Assembly (NCBI GenBank): GCA_963969365.1
Contig: OZ017753.1
Location: forward strand, 2,542,001 to 2,606,000
Length of the DNA stretch: 64,000 nt
Source of the DNA: Asterochloris sp. CNOR1
Lineage: Eukaryota; Chlorophyta; Trebouxiophyceae; Trebouxiales; Trebouxiaceae
Direction of reading: 5' to 3'
Below the pieces are notes generated by a model, which worked only from the letters and a program-made list of their open reading frames with translations, had not been told where the DNA came from and did not search any database. The position numbers were made by a program, and so were the translations under genes. Shown piece after piece: positions 23,801 to 36,000 of the stretch (within the stretch, counting starts at the first letter, position 1; every line of letters begins with the position of its first letter).

Positions 23801-24622
23801 ATCCTCCTGGGGGCTCGACCTCGCCTTTCTATCAATCTACTGGTCTCTAGCGCAGAGGAGAGAGGCCATTTTCTGTTCCAGGGGCCTGGACATCTGCCAT
23901 GCTCGCACGCTTGGGTACACAGCAGCTGCTGCACCAGTGACGTGAACCTCACTGGGCTGATGGACCCCTGCTGATGCACCTTTCCCTTCCAACCCTGCCT
24001 GACAGTCAAGTCATCTGCATACCTGCACAGTGCATCTCCTGCACACCACGCCTGCCAGACAGGAATGTCCCATGGTCCCTTGTCTGCGCATCAGCTCAAA
24101 ACTGATCAGCGCGTCCTGCCTACCCTGCGGGCCTGTCTCCCACCTTTCTGTGTGCACCTCTGCAGAGCCCGGATGACCGCATCAGCCTGCAGGGCATTCA
24201 GCAACACCCCTGGTACCTCAAAAACCTGCCCTTCCCTGCGGGACAGGACATCAATGGGCAGTACGTTGTGCAGACGATGGCCTCCCAGGTGCGCCTTTTC
24301 TTTTGTTCTTCTCAAGTCTTGGCTTTTGAACCCTTCTGTGGCCCCTGCTGCATCAGCACACAGCACTGTGTGAAAAACACCTGGGTGTATAGGCTCAGCT
24401 GCCCGTACCTGTCCAGGCATGTAGGTGCTGGTGAGCTGACAAGTCTTGCCAAGGCGCCGTCCCCTTGCTGCACACCAATGCGTGCTGACGTGGCTGCCTG
24501 GCCTGTTGCAGGGGGACACCTCGGCCAAGGCTCGGGCCGAGGACATTAAGCGTGCAGTCCGCACAGCAATGCGATCCCCATCAGAGCCAGCCACCTCGCT
24601 GTCTCAAGCTGACAGTGGGTGA
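20829..24622 (+). CDS. SnRK2-like serine/threonine protein kinase
   Basis: Eight exons join without frame conflict: 20829-20975, 21542-21696, 21830-21916, 22299-22450, 23066-23189, 23615-23738, 24166-24288 and 24512-24622, giving 340 residues, the usual SnRK2 size. Motifs in order: glycine loop [13 protein letters not shown] lysine in VAVKFIK, glutamate helix VEREIVNH, hinge EYAAGGDLF, catalytic loop [15 protein letters not shown] in KICDFGYS, activation segment VGTPGYTAPEVL, then [14 protein letters not shown] and RI.L..I..HPW. The family acts in osmotic-stress and, in algae, sulfur-starvation signalling. The His of the HRD motif is Asn here, while the catalytic Asp and Lys remain, so activity is not excluded. 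The C-terminal tail after the domain is short and acidic with no clear ABA box. ATG choice is supported by domain length, but the frame is open upstream. Confidence 0.9.
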
Positions 24623-25607
24623 CAAAGCTGGTGGCTGCTATCACTGGCAGCCAGTGTGCGCCTTGCGCAACACTGTGAGGCTGACATGCATCACACAGTT
24701 TCGGCGCGGACGGCCGCCCTGGCCATGCCTGTGCGCATTGGCCCAGCTTTGCGACAGCTCAATAAGGCACCACCCAGTCAAGTCGCCCTGCATCGTCACA
24801 GGGTGACCCCCTTGGGTGCACAGCCTTAGCCACAGCCAGCGACGATCATACCCTGGCAGGGCCCTGCCTGTCATGCTGTGCAACTGCTGAGAATGAAGTG
24901 CCTGAACGGGGCGACCATGGCAAACCTTGCACACAAGGCTTCTTAAGCAAATCGCTGTATGGTGCGCGCCGTGATGTCATCCCGGACCCAGCCTTTCAGA
25001 ATGCACCAAGTCTCGACCTTGGTGACTCAAAAGTTCTTCGGTCACAGTTGCAGCAGCCATTCTTTGCTTGTCAAACCATATTGTCAAATCCCACGCCGCA
25101 ATGCCCACATACAAACATTTTGAACAGCACACTCTTGAGGACCCTTGTTGTCACTGTTGGTCTGCAGCGTTCTGCCTCTCCCAGTTGTGTCAGCCCAGAC
25201 TCAGTTTGAAGTTGCCCTCAGCTTGGCTATTGTGTGCAGTAGGGTCTGTGCACCTTTGTCTGGAAACTTGACAGCCTTGCTGAAACGTACCCACTGGTGA
25301 CAACCTACAAAGCAAACAGGGTTCGACTCGATGAAGGCAAACACTGAAACAGGAGAGCTCTATGGGTTCAAGCGTGCCAGAGGGAAAGCATCACAGAGGT
25401 CCTCATCTGAGGGCGGCAACCTTGACATCAGCTGCTCAGACTGTGCAGCTGATGCATATCATCAGCTGGCAGATGGTTTTAATGCCAGCAAGATGAAATG
25501 CCAGCAAGATGTCCTGGCAGCATCAGCGGATGGAGATGTCATTGTTGACTTCGCAAGACAGTCTGACATGCCATTGAAGACATGTGACCATGTTTGTAGT
25601 TTCAGGG
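24623..25607. other. No recognisable gene; convergent 3' flanks
   Basis: Between the SnRK2 stop and the stop of the large minus-strand gene I find no supported exon. A plus-strand open frame at 25331-25654 has an ATG but no recognisable family or partner exon. The stretch is AT-richer than its surroundings, as expected of 3' flanks. Confidence 0.45.
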
Positions 25608-28600
25608 TCAGCCAGGTTGGTGCGAGAGCACGTGGCTGTCATGGTCAGTTTTGAGACAGTTTTGAGCGGAGGATTCTTGCAACGTCTCTGCCCCAAAGAC
25701 GCTTTGCGGAATGGCAAACCCATCATTTGTCCTCTGGCGCTTGGCAGAGTGTTGGGCAGCTTCCGGCACCAGTGGCGGCGCCGACAGTGCCTGCGGCTGC
25801 ATGGCAGCCCGCTGCAGGCGGCTCCAGGCTAGGTCTGCGGCCCCCAGGCCAAAGGAGGGCCGCGACAGGCTGCTGCAGGAATTGCCGGGCATGAAGGGCC
25901 CACTGGTGGACAGAGCCATGTTGGAGGAACGTGTAAAGGTCAGGGGGCCACCTTCCCCTGCAGCACGCAAGGGGGCCTCTCTATATTGTGCTTGCTCATC
26001 TGGCTTGTGGAATCTGCAGCGGTACCAGAACGCCAGCAGGCTGGTGAACACCTAAATTGAGTTCAGTGACGTTGTCAGCTGAAAGAATGAGCGCAAGGAC
26101 AGTAGAGTAGTGGGATGTGCTCCCCTCTGCTGCCTGGTACAGAAAATAGCAGACACAAAAGAACCCGAGCAATGCAAAGTTGCCTTTCAGGCAGGTGTAG
26201 CACCCCCCTCACCTCCCGGGCTCCAGTCCTGGAGCATGGCCATCGTCTCGCTGAGCTCCTCCATGATGCCACTCACGCGCCCAGAGAGCCGCAGGAGCAT
26301 GCTGTCCCCACCGGCAGCGCTGCTGATGCCTCCCATGCCTGCAGCAAGCAGTCGCATCACACACTCTGATGCAAGGGCAATGTGGATGGCATGAGTGGAC
26401 ATGAAAGCGCTGGCGGCGCTGGAAGATTGACGTGAGGCGGGTGCTCAAGTGCCGTTCTGCTTGGCTCCCAGCCCAACCTGCCTGCCTGGCATGGTCCGAG
26501 CCAGCGCAGTCACAGTACTGTGCGCTTGGTGATGCAGCTTGTGGGCGGGGAAACGCATACGCTGACGGTGATGAGGTGGCAGCAATGGCCCCTTGAGACT
26601 GCGTCAGGCACCAGCGCAGCCCCCAGCACAAAGCCCTGGCTCCTCTGCACCCCGGGCACAATTGCTCATATCAACCTCCCAGAAGCAGATGCAGTTCTGA
26701 AGAGAATGCGATGCAGACAGGCGCGGCAGCAGGCTGCCGCCCGCTGATGCCGCATCTGAGGCTGCTCCCATATGCTGCAGTCTGGGCACCTTGAATTCAC
26801 ATCAAAAGTCCCCCAATGCTTGCAGCCAACATGCTTCGCAGCAGACTGCCAGCCTCACTGACAGCCACCTGAAACGACGTCACGAGCTGCCACCCTGCAG
26901 AACCACATCAACTTCACAGCAGGGCGCACACCTGCTGCAGGCGCCGCTGACGTGCTCGGCAGCAGGATGACCGCCCCCGAGGGGACCTCCAGAGCTGGCC
27001 TGCCCAGCCCTGACCAACCCCCAAGAGCTGCCTGCGACTCCTCGGGAGCTGCCTCCACTTTTTCAACGCGCTCTGCTGCTGCCGTGCCAGCACCTGGCCG
27101 CGCTGTGTCCGCTGGAGCTGCCTGGGGCAAGCCGGCCCTCGCAGGAACCTGCCTGGTACCAGTGGTCCCCGTTCCGCTGAGAGAGGTGCTCTGCGGCCGG
27201 GGGTCGCCATCGCCGGCCGCAGCCTCGGCCGCTGCAGCGCCACCCATGCTGCTGGCTGGGGCTGAGGTGGGAGGTTTGGTGAGCTGCGTGGCCTCGTCGC
27301 CTGCAGGAGGTGCAGCTCCTTGGTGTCACAGGGTCTTTAGCACTGGCCATGGTGCAGGAGGTGCAGCATTTACTTCAGCTTGTCTGGCAGCAGTTGCTGG
27401 GCGGTCTAGCTGCCTGCAGAAGGTCCAGCTTGAGGAGAGCTGGCTGCCCACCCTCTGCTCAGTGGCGCCATCATCTGCAGGAGGTGCCATTTGCTGGCAG
27501 TGTCGTGCTCACAGTTGCTGTGGATGAGCTCTCGAGTCTGCTGCCAAGGCAGCACCAAGCACATCTTCAACAGCCCTGTTGGAGGTAAGCTGTTGCACAA
27601 GCCAGACCGCCAAGCATTGCTAGGCAAGGCATGCATGCTGGGTCGAAGGCATCGAAACAAGTGCACACAGCACTGCTAAGAGTCACGACAGCTCATACCA
27701 CTCCATCACCTTCCATGACAGAACAAGACAGACACGCTGGGTGGTGGCTCTGCTGACCTGCCAATGACAGAGCTGCCACAGAATGGCCTGACAGCATACA
27801 TGGCATGGGTACCGCTTCACACAAATCTACCTGCGGCAGGTCCGCTGTCTGCAGGGCCAGAGGAGTCGCGGCTCTGACGGCTGCTGTAGTCGCGGGACTG
27901 TGCAGCCTGCATGGCCAGCAAGCAGGGCAGGCTGAGCATGGATAGAACGCGATTCAGACAGGATGCTCAGGACCAAATGCCTCAGAGCGATCCGAGGAGG
28001 GATGGCAATCAATCTGAGCTGCGAGCGATGTTATCAGACAACAAAGGGGTTGCAGGAAGCAGCAGACAGGTACTGCTGGACAGCCATGGCACCATGTTGC
28101 GCAGCCCTGCGGTGGGCTGTCAGGCAGATGACACGAGAACAGTATCACCAACACACCACATGCATAACACCCACCCACCTGCAGCAGGTTGCACAGCCAC
28201 AACAGCATGGTGGCAGACATGCAGACCCGCGCGCTAGAGTTCTGCAGCGCACCTGAAGCATGTTGGACAGCCGCGACAGCATGATGGGCAGCCCTGTGTC
28301 GGGGCTGAACTGGCGCTGCAGCTGCATCAGGGCTTCAATCTCCGCGCTGTCAAAGCTGGGCATCTGCAGGGGCCCAGGGGTGCCCTCAGGGTTGGCTGTG
28401 GGGCCACCCTCTGCTCCCCCCGGCGGCTGCAGCTGCAGGTCCAACGGGGCTGGCTGGGGCAGCTGGGGCCCTGTGCCCAGCTGTGCGGTTGCAGGCGCCA
28501 GCAGGCTCTGCTGCTGAGCTGCCTGGAGCTCCCCTACAGGAGCAGCCAATGACATCTTGAGACGTCTCATACCAGGCATGCAGGTCCTGCTGCTGAAAAA

Positions 28601-31600
28601 TGTGGACGTGGCCTGCACGTGCTTCTGTCAGGCAGGAGGCATGCAAGAGAGCCCCTACTGGTGGCCTGCTCCCAGAGGGGCCAGCTGAAGCTGATCTGTG
28701 CGCATGACACCTCTTAGTGCTGGTCCTTGGAGCACTGAAGGCATGCAAAGCACGGGCTTCCAGGAGCAGCAGCCTCCTGTGCTGGGCTGCTTGAAACTTT
28801 GTTGCAGCCGGAGCCAGTTGTGTCAGGCAGGGGGCATGCAGATGGACATCTCTGCTGCGCAGCAGAGCCTAGGCAGTATTGTGGCTCATCTGTCACGTCA
28901 ATTGTGCAGTGCAGGCATGAACTTGCCTAGCTGTACAGCAGTGGCCCCCCAAAGTACCTCACAGCGCCTGTTTGATGACAAAGTACATGAACTTGACATG
29001 CGCCTACTGCTTTGCGGCGTGTGCAGCAGATGGGCTCAGCATACAAGACCTGCCAGGCAGCACGCTGCCTGCCACTGCAGAGCAGCACACCTCTCATGAC
29101 GCTGTACATCCATACCTTTGCCTGGCTGTAAAGCAGCTGCTTTTCCCCCAGTGCCTGCCCAAACAAATAGTGGCACACCTGCCATGCGCCCACTGCTGCG
29201 CAGCGAGGACAGGAGCTCCCCTAGGCGCGCCGCGTCCTGCTGCTCCTGCCCGCCCTGCGAGACAGCCAGCTGCTGCTGCAGCTGCAGGATCTTGGCGTGC
29301 AGGTCGCTGTACTGCACTCCCTGCAGGCGCCCACCACCCAGGCCACCACCACCCTGCAGCATCACAGCACGATTGTGGATGCCCTGACCACTTGGAGGGC
29401 CTGCAGCCAACTGCTGCCACCAAGTGCATGCTGCTCAAACATGGGTGCCGGAGCCACTTACAACCTGCTGTCTACCGAGGGGCCACAATGCGCTCCCTAT
29501 CCAGACAGCACCACTAGCTGTAACAGATGCAGCAGACCATTGCTGTCGTGGCCTGTGGGAGGTCTGCTGCATGCCACATGCACCTGCTGCAGCAGCACAC
29601 CGGCACCCATGCCCGCACATGCTTCCCATGTGCAGGTGAAGCCGCACCAGCAGCACTTCAGCAGCACCTCAGCTTGCACAGCGGGCTCGCTGTTTCAGCA
29701 AACGTGGTGCTCACCCCTAGCCTTGCCTGCACCAGAGGCTCTCCAGCCAGCCCCTGGGGAGCCTGAGGTATGGGTCCCAGGTCAGCCTGCCCAGGCAGGC
29801 GTCTGCGAGCCCCCTCAAAAGGACTGGGGCCAACCAGCCCCGAGCTGCTGCGGACCGCCTCCACACCTGCAGGGGAGGGGCATGTCATGCTGCTGCAGGA
29901 AAGGGGCCGCCACACCGTCATCAGGACAGGCCGGTAGCTGCATTGGGTTGCTGGGCGTCTTAAGTGCCTGGCCACCACTCCCAAGCTGCTGCACATGGCA
30001 ACCCAGCCTGTGGGTTCTCTCAGCACCTTGTGCACAAGCATGCCACCAGGGGTGCCCCCAGCTCAGAGAGTTTGGCTGCAAAAAATGCAAGCAGCCCTGT
30101 GCAGCATGCCTCTGCCAGTGATACCATGGCCAGAGCCACAGATGCCATAGCCCACCTACACGCCCAAAATGGCCGTCACCATCAGAGCCTTGACCCAAGT
30201 AGCCCTGTCCAGCCTGTTTTCATGCAGTGAAGGCTGCCAAGGGCGCACCTTTGAGTCCCAGGCTGCTGCTGCGCTCCGCTGCAGTGACCAGCGGGGTGGG
30301 GCTCCGCAGGGAGCCCCCGCTGTCAGCGCTCAGCTGCTGCGCGGCATCTGCAGCGCCGCTCTGCTGCCGCGCTGTGTGCTGGGACGTTGCGCTGGTGGGA
30401 GCGGCTGCCGCCAGGGCAGCTGGCCCCGCCTGGTGCCCGTGGACCTGCAGCAGCACACCTGCCTGCATCATTGGTGATGTCTGGTGTCAGGTCTTGGCAG
30501 CACAGTTCTGTGTGCCAGAGGGATGACACCACCAGGCCCGCAGCAAAATGCTGCTTCTGGTGCTCAGAGACAAGCATGACAGGACACCCACAGCAATGCA
30601 TCTAGCAAGTGCTGGACATGTAAGCATGCTCAGCCTCCAGCAGCATCAGGTAGGGTGCAGCAGCCTGACATGCCTGAACCCACCAGCTGAGCATGTAATG
30701 GCAGCTGCAGGCTGCCAGCGGTGGGGTCACCAGCTGTAAAGGGATTAGTCATGGGGATGAGGCGGAGGGAGGCCTGCCCGAGGTTGCTGAGACTGGCCGC
30801 CGGCTGAGGGTGCCCACGCGAGGTGAGGGCACTGGTCGGCAGCTGCCTGCGGGGCTGTGTGAAGCCCTACAGGCACAGAACAGGCTTTAAGGTCTGCTGC
30901 CTCTCCTGTGCAGAACAGACTTTGACAGACCAGCCTTTGAGGAACTATGAGAGGCAAAAGCTGGGCTCAAAAGCCTGCCGGTCATCCCATACCCTGGAGC
31001 AGGCTGCTGTCTTCATTCGACACAACATGCTGCAGCATCAGAGTGCATATACTAAATCATGATATATCTGGCAGCTGCAGGTCTGGGGAAACCACCTCTG
31101 TCTAGCCAACAGACCGCTGCCCGTCTCATGGCAAAATGGAGGTTGAATCATGTGCGTGCAGAGGGTGGCACGTGGCTGCTGGCTTGTGACCTCAAGGGGT
31201 GTACAGCAGCAAGCTGATGCTCATGATGCAAACGGCAGGATGTAGCCACTCATTGGACCCTCCAAGGCATCTGGAGTGGAGCAGGGTGTGAAGGGCCTCA
31301 CCTGGTAGGGGTGGTGTAGCGACGGCATGCCCTGCGGCAGGCTGACAGCTGCTCCCCACCCTGGCTGCTCCCCCGGGATCAAGCCAGGCTGCATGGAGAT
31401 GCCCTGGGCCCCTGCTACAGCTGCTGGCGCTGCCGGCGTGGAACCTGAAGTCAACCCTAAGTGGGCAGCCAGGCTGCGGCTGGAGAAGCCTGTCCGCATG
31501 GCATGCTGCAGTTCCAGGCCTGCAAACATACGGCTGGGCACGATCAAGTAGTTTGAAAGCAGCCCCATCCTATACGTTTTGCAGGCAACCTTGATAGATG

Positions 31601-32500
31601 CTTTCCATCTGCACGCCTGCCTTGCTGGACTCTGTGCACGCAAGCTGCAGGGTTTGCAACAAAGTCAGCTGAATGCAGGCTCTGGCAGCCCAAAGTGCCC
31701 CACATCAATCTAGGCTAGGCCACAACACCCATGCAGGGGTGGGCCTGGAGGCCACGGACTTCAGGGCGGGGGCAGGGACAAGCTGCAGAGGTCTGGTCCC
31801 CCCCTAAGCCAGGCCGCATCATGGAAGGACTGACTTGGGGCCTGGCCTCACCCAAAGCCAAGCTGCACCACCCATGCAAAGACCAACCTGGCGCCTGCAG
31901 AGACCGGATCTTGGGCAAGGGGAGAGACACGCTGCACGGGTCCCGAGCATGTGCCTGCCGCCCGTTGACCCCATGAGATGTGAAGTGCTCAGTCTCCACA
32001 GTCCACAGACCCCACCCAGGGTGGCCAGGCGCCCACCAGGCAGCCACTGCACGCTCCTGCAGCGTGGTGGCAGGCAGTTGGTGGCAGTTGAAGGCAGCTC
32101 AAACGGTCAGAGTGACAGGCAGCCACAACACGCTCCTACAGCGTGGTGGCAGGCACTTGATGGTGATTGAAGGCAGCTCAAGCGGTCAGGGTGAAGGCAG
32201 CCACAGCATGCTCCTGCAGCGTGGCGACAGGCACTTGGTGGCGGTTGAACACAGCTCAAACAGTCAGGGTGGCAGCAGGCATGGTACGCTCCTGCAGTGG
32301 GACTGTGTTCTGCAACACCAACAAAAGGCCCACAAAGGCCACGTCGATAAATGACGCCCACCTGCAGGCGCATCATCAGGTCCCTCTGCTGCCTGCTCAT
32401 CCCCTGGGCTGCTGTCAGAGTGCAGGCCACCTCACTGGGTGCCTCCTGGCCAGCAGAGGCCCTCAGTAGTACACCTGGAAGGTAATGAATGTAAGCTTTC
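25608..32500 (-). CDS. Gln/Ala/Pro-rich exons, probable C-terminal half of the large CBP60-like gene
   Basis: A series of minus-strand exon-like segments has non-random, disordered protein content and bordering splice sites: about 32362-32476 (SRQQRDLMMRLQ), 31260-31560 (MRTGFSSRSLAAHLGLT), 29090-29400 (YSDLHAKILQLQQQLA, a short coiled coil), 28260-28600 (FDSAEIEALMQLQRQF), 26210-26400 (LSGRVSGIMEELSETMAML) and 25608-25980, which contains KRQR, a possible nuclear signal, and ends at a stop. No catalytic domain is seen. Because they follow the conserved exons at 33010-37812 on the same strand with no clear start in between, I infer one gene of about 13 kb whose product has an activation-domain-like tail. 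A separate gene cannot be excluded; exon borders are mostly uncertain. Confidence 0.4.
31735..31950. repeat. Two-copy imperfect tandem repeat, about 142 bases
   Basis: Segments beginning near 31735 and 31877 share CCATGCA, a block like CCTGGAGGCC/CCTGCAGAGACC, CTTCAGGGCGG/CTTGGGCAAGG and GACA-GCTGCA in the same order. It lies in an intron or intergenic part of the large minus-strand gene. Confidence 0.5.
32041..32340. repeat. Minisatellite of about 78 bases, 3-4 copies
   Basis: Units start near 32041, 32120, 32198 and 32273. Each carries CAGCCAC, CGCTCCTGCAGCGTGG, GGCAGGCA-TTGGTGG, GTTGAAGGCAGCTCAAACGG and TCAG-GTG. Copies differ by point changes. The array ends near the splice donor of the exon at 32362 (minus strand). 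Confidence 0.85.
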
Positions 32501-33009
32501 ATTGCTGTGGTGGATGGTGTGGGGTGCCAGTTGAGCTTTTCTAAGGTTCTCACACGCCAGGCCAAGAGCTAGTGCTGGTAAGGACTTGCAGGCCAGTGGG
32601 CTGAGTATCTCAGCTGTGGGCAGGACACAATCCACGGCGGACCCCATGTCGCAGGCCCCATGCTTGGCACCTCAGACCTCATGCAGGTTTTTCCCCTGGC
32701 AGGCACACTGTGGCAGGCTGCTTGAGCAGGGGTGAAACATTTTCCAGGTGGCCTTCAAGAACACAATAAGTAAACCTTAGAGCAGCAACAATGGTGTGCG
32801 CCAGGGTGCCTTGCCTGCCATCGAGCCCAGCTCAACCCACACTGCATGACACCTGGGGCATGCCTCAGCAGCCATGCCTGAGCAAACAGCAATGCTAAGG
32901 GCCCTCAGTGTAAGGTGGTCCAGCTCGCTGCATGCCCCTGCTGGCATTCTGATGTTCATGCAACTTGCAAAATCTGCACAGGCCACACACCATCACCAGA
33001 GCGCCTCAC

Positions 33010-36000
33010 CTGCTGGGTGCTCCAGCTCGACTCTTGCCTGATGGCACTTGAACAGCAGGCCCATCTCGCAGAATGGGTCTGCCATGTAAAAGCGCATGGC
33101 ACCATCAGCCTTGACAGCCTGCAGCACATGCTCCTTGGCCTTCTGCCACCCACTCCCCGTGAAGTTGAGGGCCTGCACAGCAGCAAAGGGCAAGGCTCAC
33201 TAGTGTTGCATCATGTACTGTTCAGACACTGCTCCCAGAAAACCCCTGATGCAGCATTGCCCCTGCTGTCTGCAAAGTAGAGATGACATAAGCTGACATT
33301 GTGAAACAGGATGCACAAGAAGCAACGTGACAAGCAGAGATCTGTTGAGATCTGACAAGCCTCGTTTGCCTGCCCCTGCCGGCGAGCCTAGCCTATGCTC
33401 GCACCCTTACCCACCAGCTCACATTACACAGCAGCCTCACCTTCTTCAGTGCATCCTGCATGGGCTGGTCTGTCGCTGTGGATTCCACCAAGTCCAGGAA
33501 CTGTCCCACTGCAGCAGGACGACAAGGGGCCATCAGCTTCAGGAGTCTGGGATCCGGTGTTCTCATGTGGAGCATGCAGCGCCCTCAAAGTTTGTGCTTC
33601 ATCTGGCAGTGCAGCAGGTGCCTGGCTGCAACAATGAAGCAGCTGCAACCAGCCGCCCCAGGTATATAGTCCTTCAGCAGAAGTGTGGAGCCGGCTGACA
33701 AATCCACATAGACCTACATGAGGTGGGCGGCTCCACAATCAGTTGATCAGGGCTGGCTGTGATGTTCCTGTTGTGCAGTGCTGCCAAGGAGGGCAACACA
33801 TGTGTTTGCCCAAGACATGATCGTCGCATTTGTCCTGGAGCTGTGCCAGCATGATTTTCAACTTGCCTGTGGTGATTCTATTGTGCACCGCAGTCAGGGC
33901 AGGCAGGCCAGCTGTCTCAGCTGCCCCCTTGATGTCCAGCAGCTTGCTCTGGGTCTGCACCCCCACCCCCTCAATCTTGCTGACATGCTCATCAATGTGG
34001 GGGATCTCAGACTTCTGGGCTGTCTTCACCCTCTGAGTGGCCACCTGCAGGGTGCAGCCACAGTTTGTCTCAGGTGGTGCTTGCAACATGAGGGTTCTCC
34101 ACAATGCAGAGCAAAGGTGATAAAATCACATGGCCGCTCGTAACCGCCTGCAGATCACCACCCGAGTTGGCTGTGCTGCAGCATGACTCTGAGGATGCTG
34201 ACTCTCGCATAGCCAAAGGCTGGCTTATGAGTGAAACAAGAACAGCAGAGCTGCAGATCACCAGCACAACACACAACTTGCCAGCTCAGAAGCGGGGGAA
34301 GAGTCCCGACTGGCAGTATCTGGGCTTGATATGGTGCAATTTGATTGGCACTGGCAGCCACAGGCAGCGGCAGGCTGCTCAACGTCACCATGACGTCACC
34401 CGTGAGCTCAGCTGCCCCTTGTGGCACACCGTGCACCATCTGGCCCCACGTTCTGGACAATTCAGGACAGGCGGGGACCCATACTTGAAGGCTTAGGGCT
34501 GGCAAGTGGGCAGAGCAGCTTCTCTGGTGCCTAGCATTGTACTGCAGCGCCCTCGCACAGCCAAATTCAACGCAATGCTAGCTCACTCATCAAGGGGTGG
34601 GGCTGCAGCTCACCATAATTTGGCAGCCATCACTATCTTTGTCACTGCAGCTTGGGTAGCTGACTGCTGTTCAGCTGCACTAAGAAATCAGACACAACCA
34701 TGAACCTTGGCTGCAGCTCACCGCAAAGGCATCTGTCTCCAAAGGCTTCCATGCACCCCAGGTGGCTGACCGACTATTATAGTGGATGGCAAGTCACACC
34801 AGAAGTGGAGACATGACCATTCTGAGCATCACAGAATGGGTGTTGCAGCTAGCTCACCACAAAGGCATCTGTCACCAACGGCTTCACGGCAGCCTGGGTG
34901 GCTGACCGCTTAGCCAGCCGCACCAGAAGCAGGAAGGGCGGCTTCTGGCCCTTCAGCATCGCTATGGAGCTGCTGACCACATGCACTGAGAGCTCTGCGC
35001 TGCCGCCCTGCAGTGATTGTGGGCAAACGCTGCAGGTCAGTCATGATGGCAGCTATCATAGCTGCTGGCAGCATGCTGCAAGGTACTTGATTTGAGCAGC
35101 CAGTCAGAAGGCAGTCATGTGCAAGGTACCTGAAGGGTACTTGCTGTGCAGAGCTGGCTGGCATGAAAATGGAAAACAGGGCAGGTCATGCATGTGACAA
35201 TCAGGGTGGGCAGCTCTAATCATGCTGCCTAACCTGCAGCAGGTGTGCATGCAAGGAGTTCATGCCAGCAAGCATAGCCTGTGCAACAATAGAATGCTGC
35301 TCACCTGTACTGGAATGAGCACCTTCTTATCCTCGGCCGCAGTGGCACTCTTGCCAGGAGCGAGGAGCTCCTTGCCCTGCACGCACACTCACAATTGCTG
35401 CCAGGGCAATTGACTTCATTGCCAGAAGAGGCCCAAGGTGAGAAGTTGGCAGTTGCAGACTCCTGCTATTGCAGGCTGCACTGATGCAGGTCGTGTTAAG
35501 GCAATTTGGTGCAGCATGCGACTTGGCTAATCACCACTGTTTCCGCAGGTGTCCTTAGTCATCCTGATTACCAGGCGGTAACATTGCGGCTGGCAGCTTC
35601 ACCTGGCACTGGGCAGCACGAAGCACTTGTCCAGGTAGCACCTGTGCGCAATCTGCAACACTATCTGCTGACAGGCATGTTCAATGTCGTGGCTCACCTG
35701 CGTGTTGGTCAGCAGAATGCACTTGTCCAGGTGCTGCTCCCAGTCCTGCTTCTCCTCCCGCTCACCATATGCCACGCTGTTCAGCACACACACCTGCAAG
35801 GACACAAGCAGGCAGGATTGTTCCCTTTGGCCACATGGCCATTGAGGCACTTGCCCTGGACGGCCAAGCATACCCACCCACAGAGCAAGCATGGGTGGTG
35901 GACATCGTGCTCTGACAGAACCAAGCGTGCACGCCTGCAGGCCATGCATGGATGGTGGAGGGTCTGCTGCTCTTTAGCTCATGTGCAGGCAGGAGCTGTG

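Noticed and set aside
25331-25654. 107-codon plus-strand frame starting with ATG
   Set aside because: No recognisable family, no partner exons, and it overlaps the 3' end of the minus-strand gene; treated as chance.
29297-30121. 274-codon plus-strand frame
   Set aside because: Cys/Ala/His/Pro-rich chance frame opposite minus-strand Gln-rich exons; no motifs.
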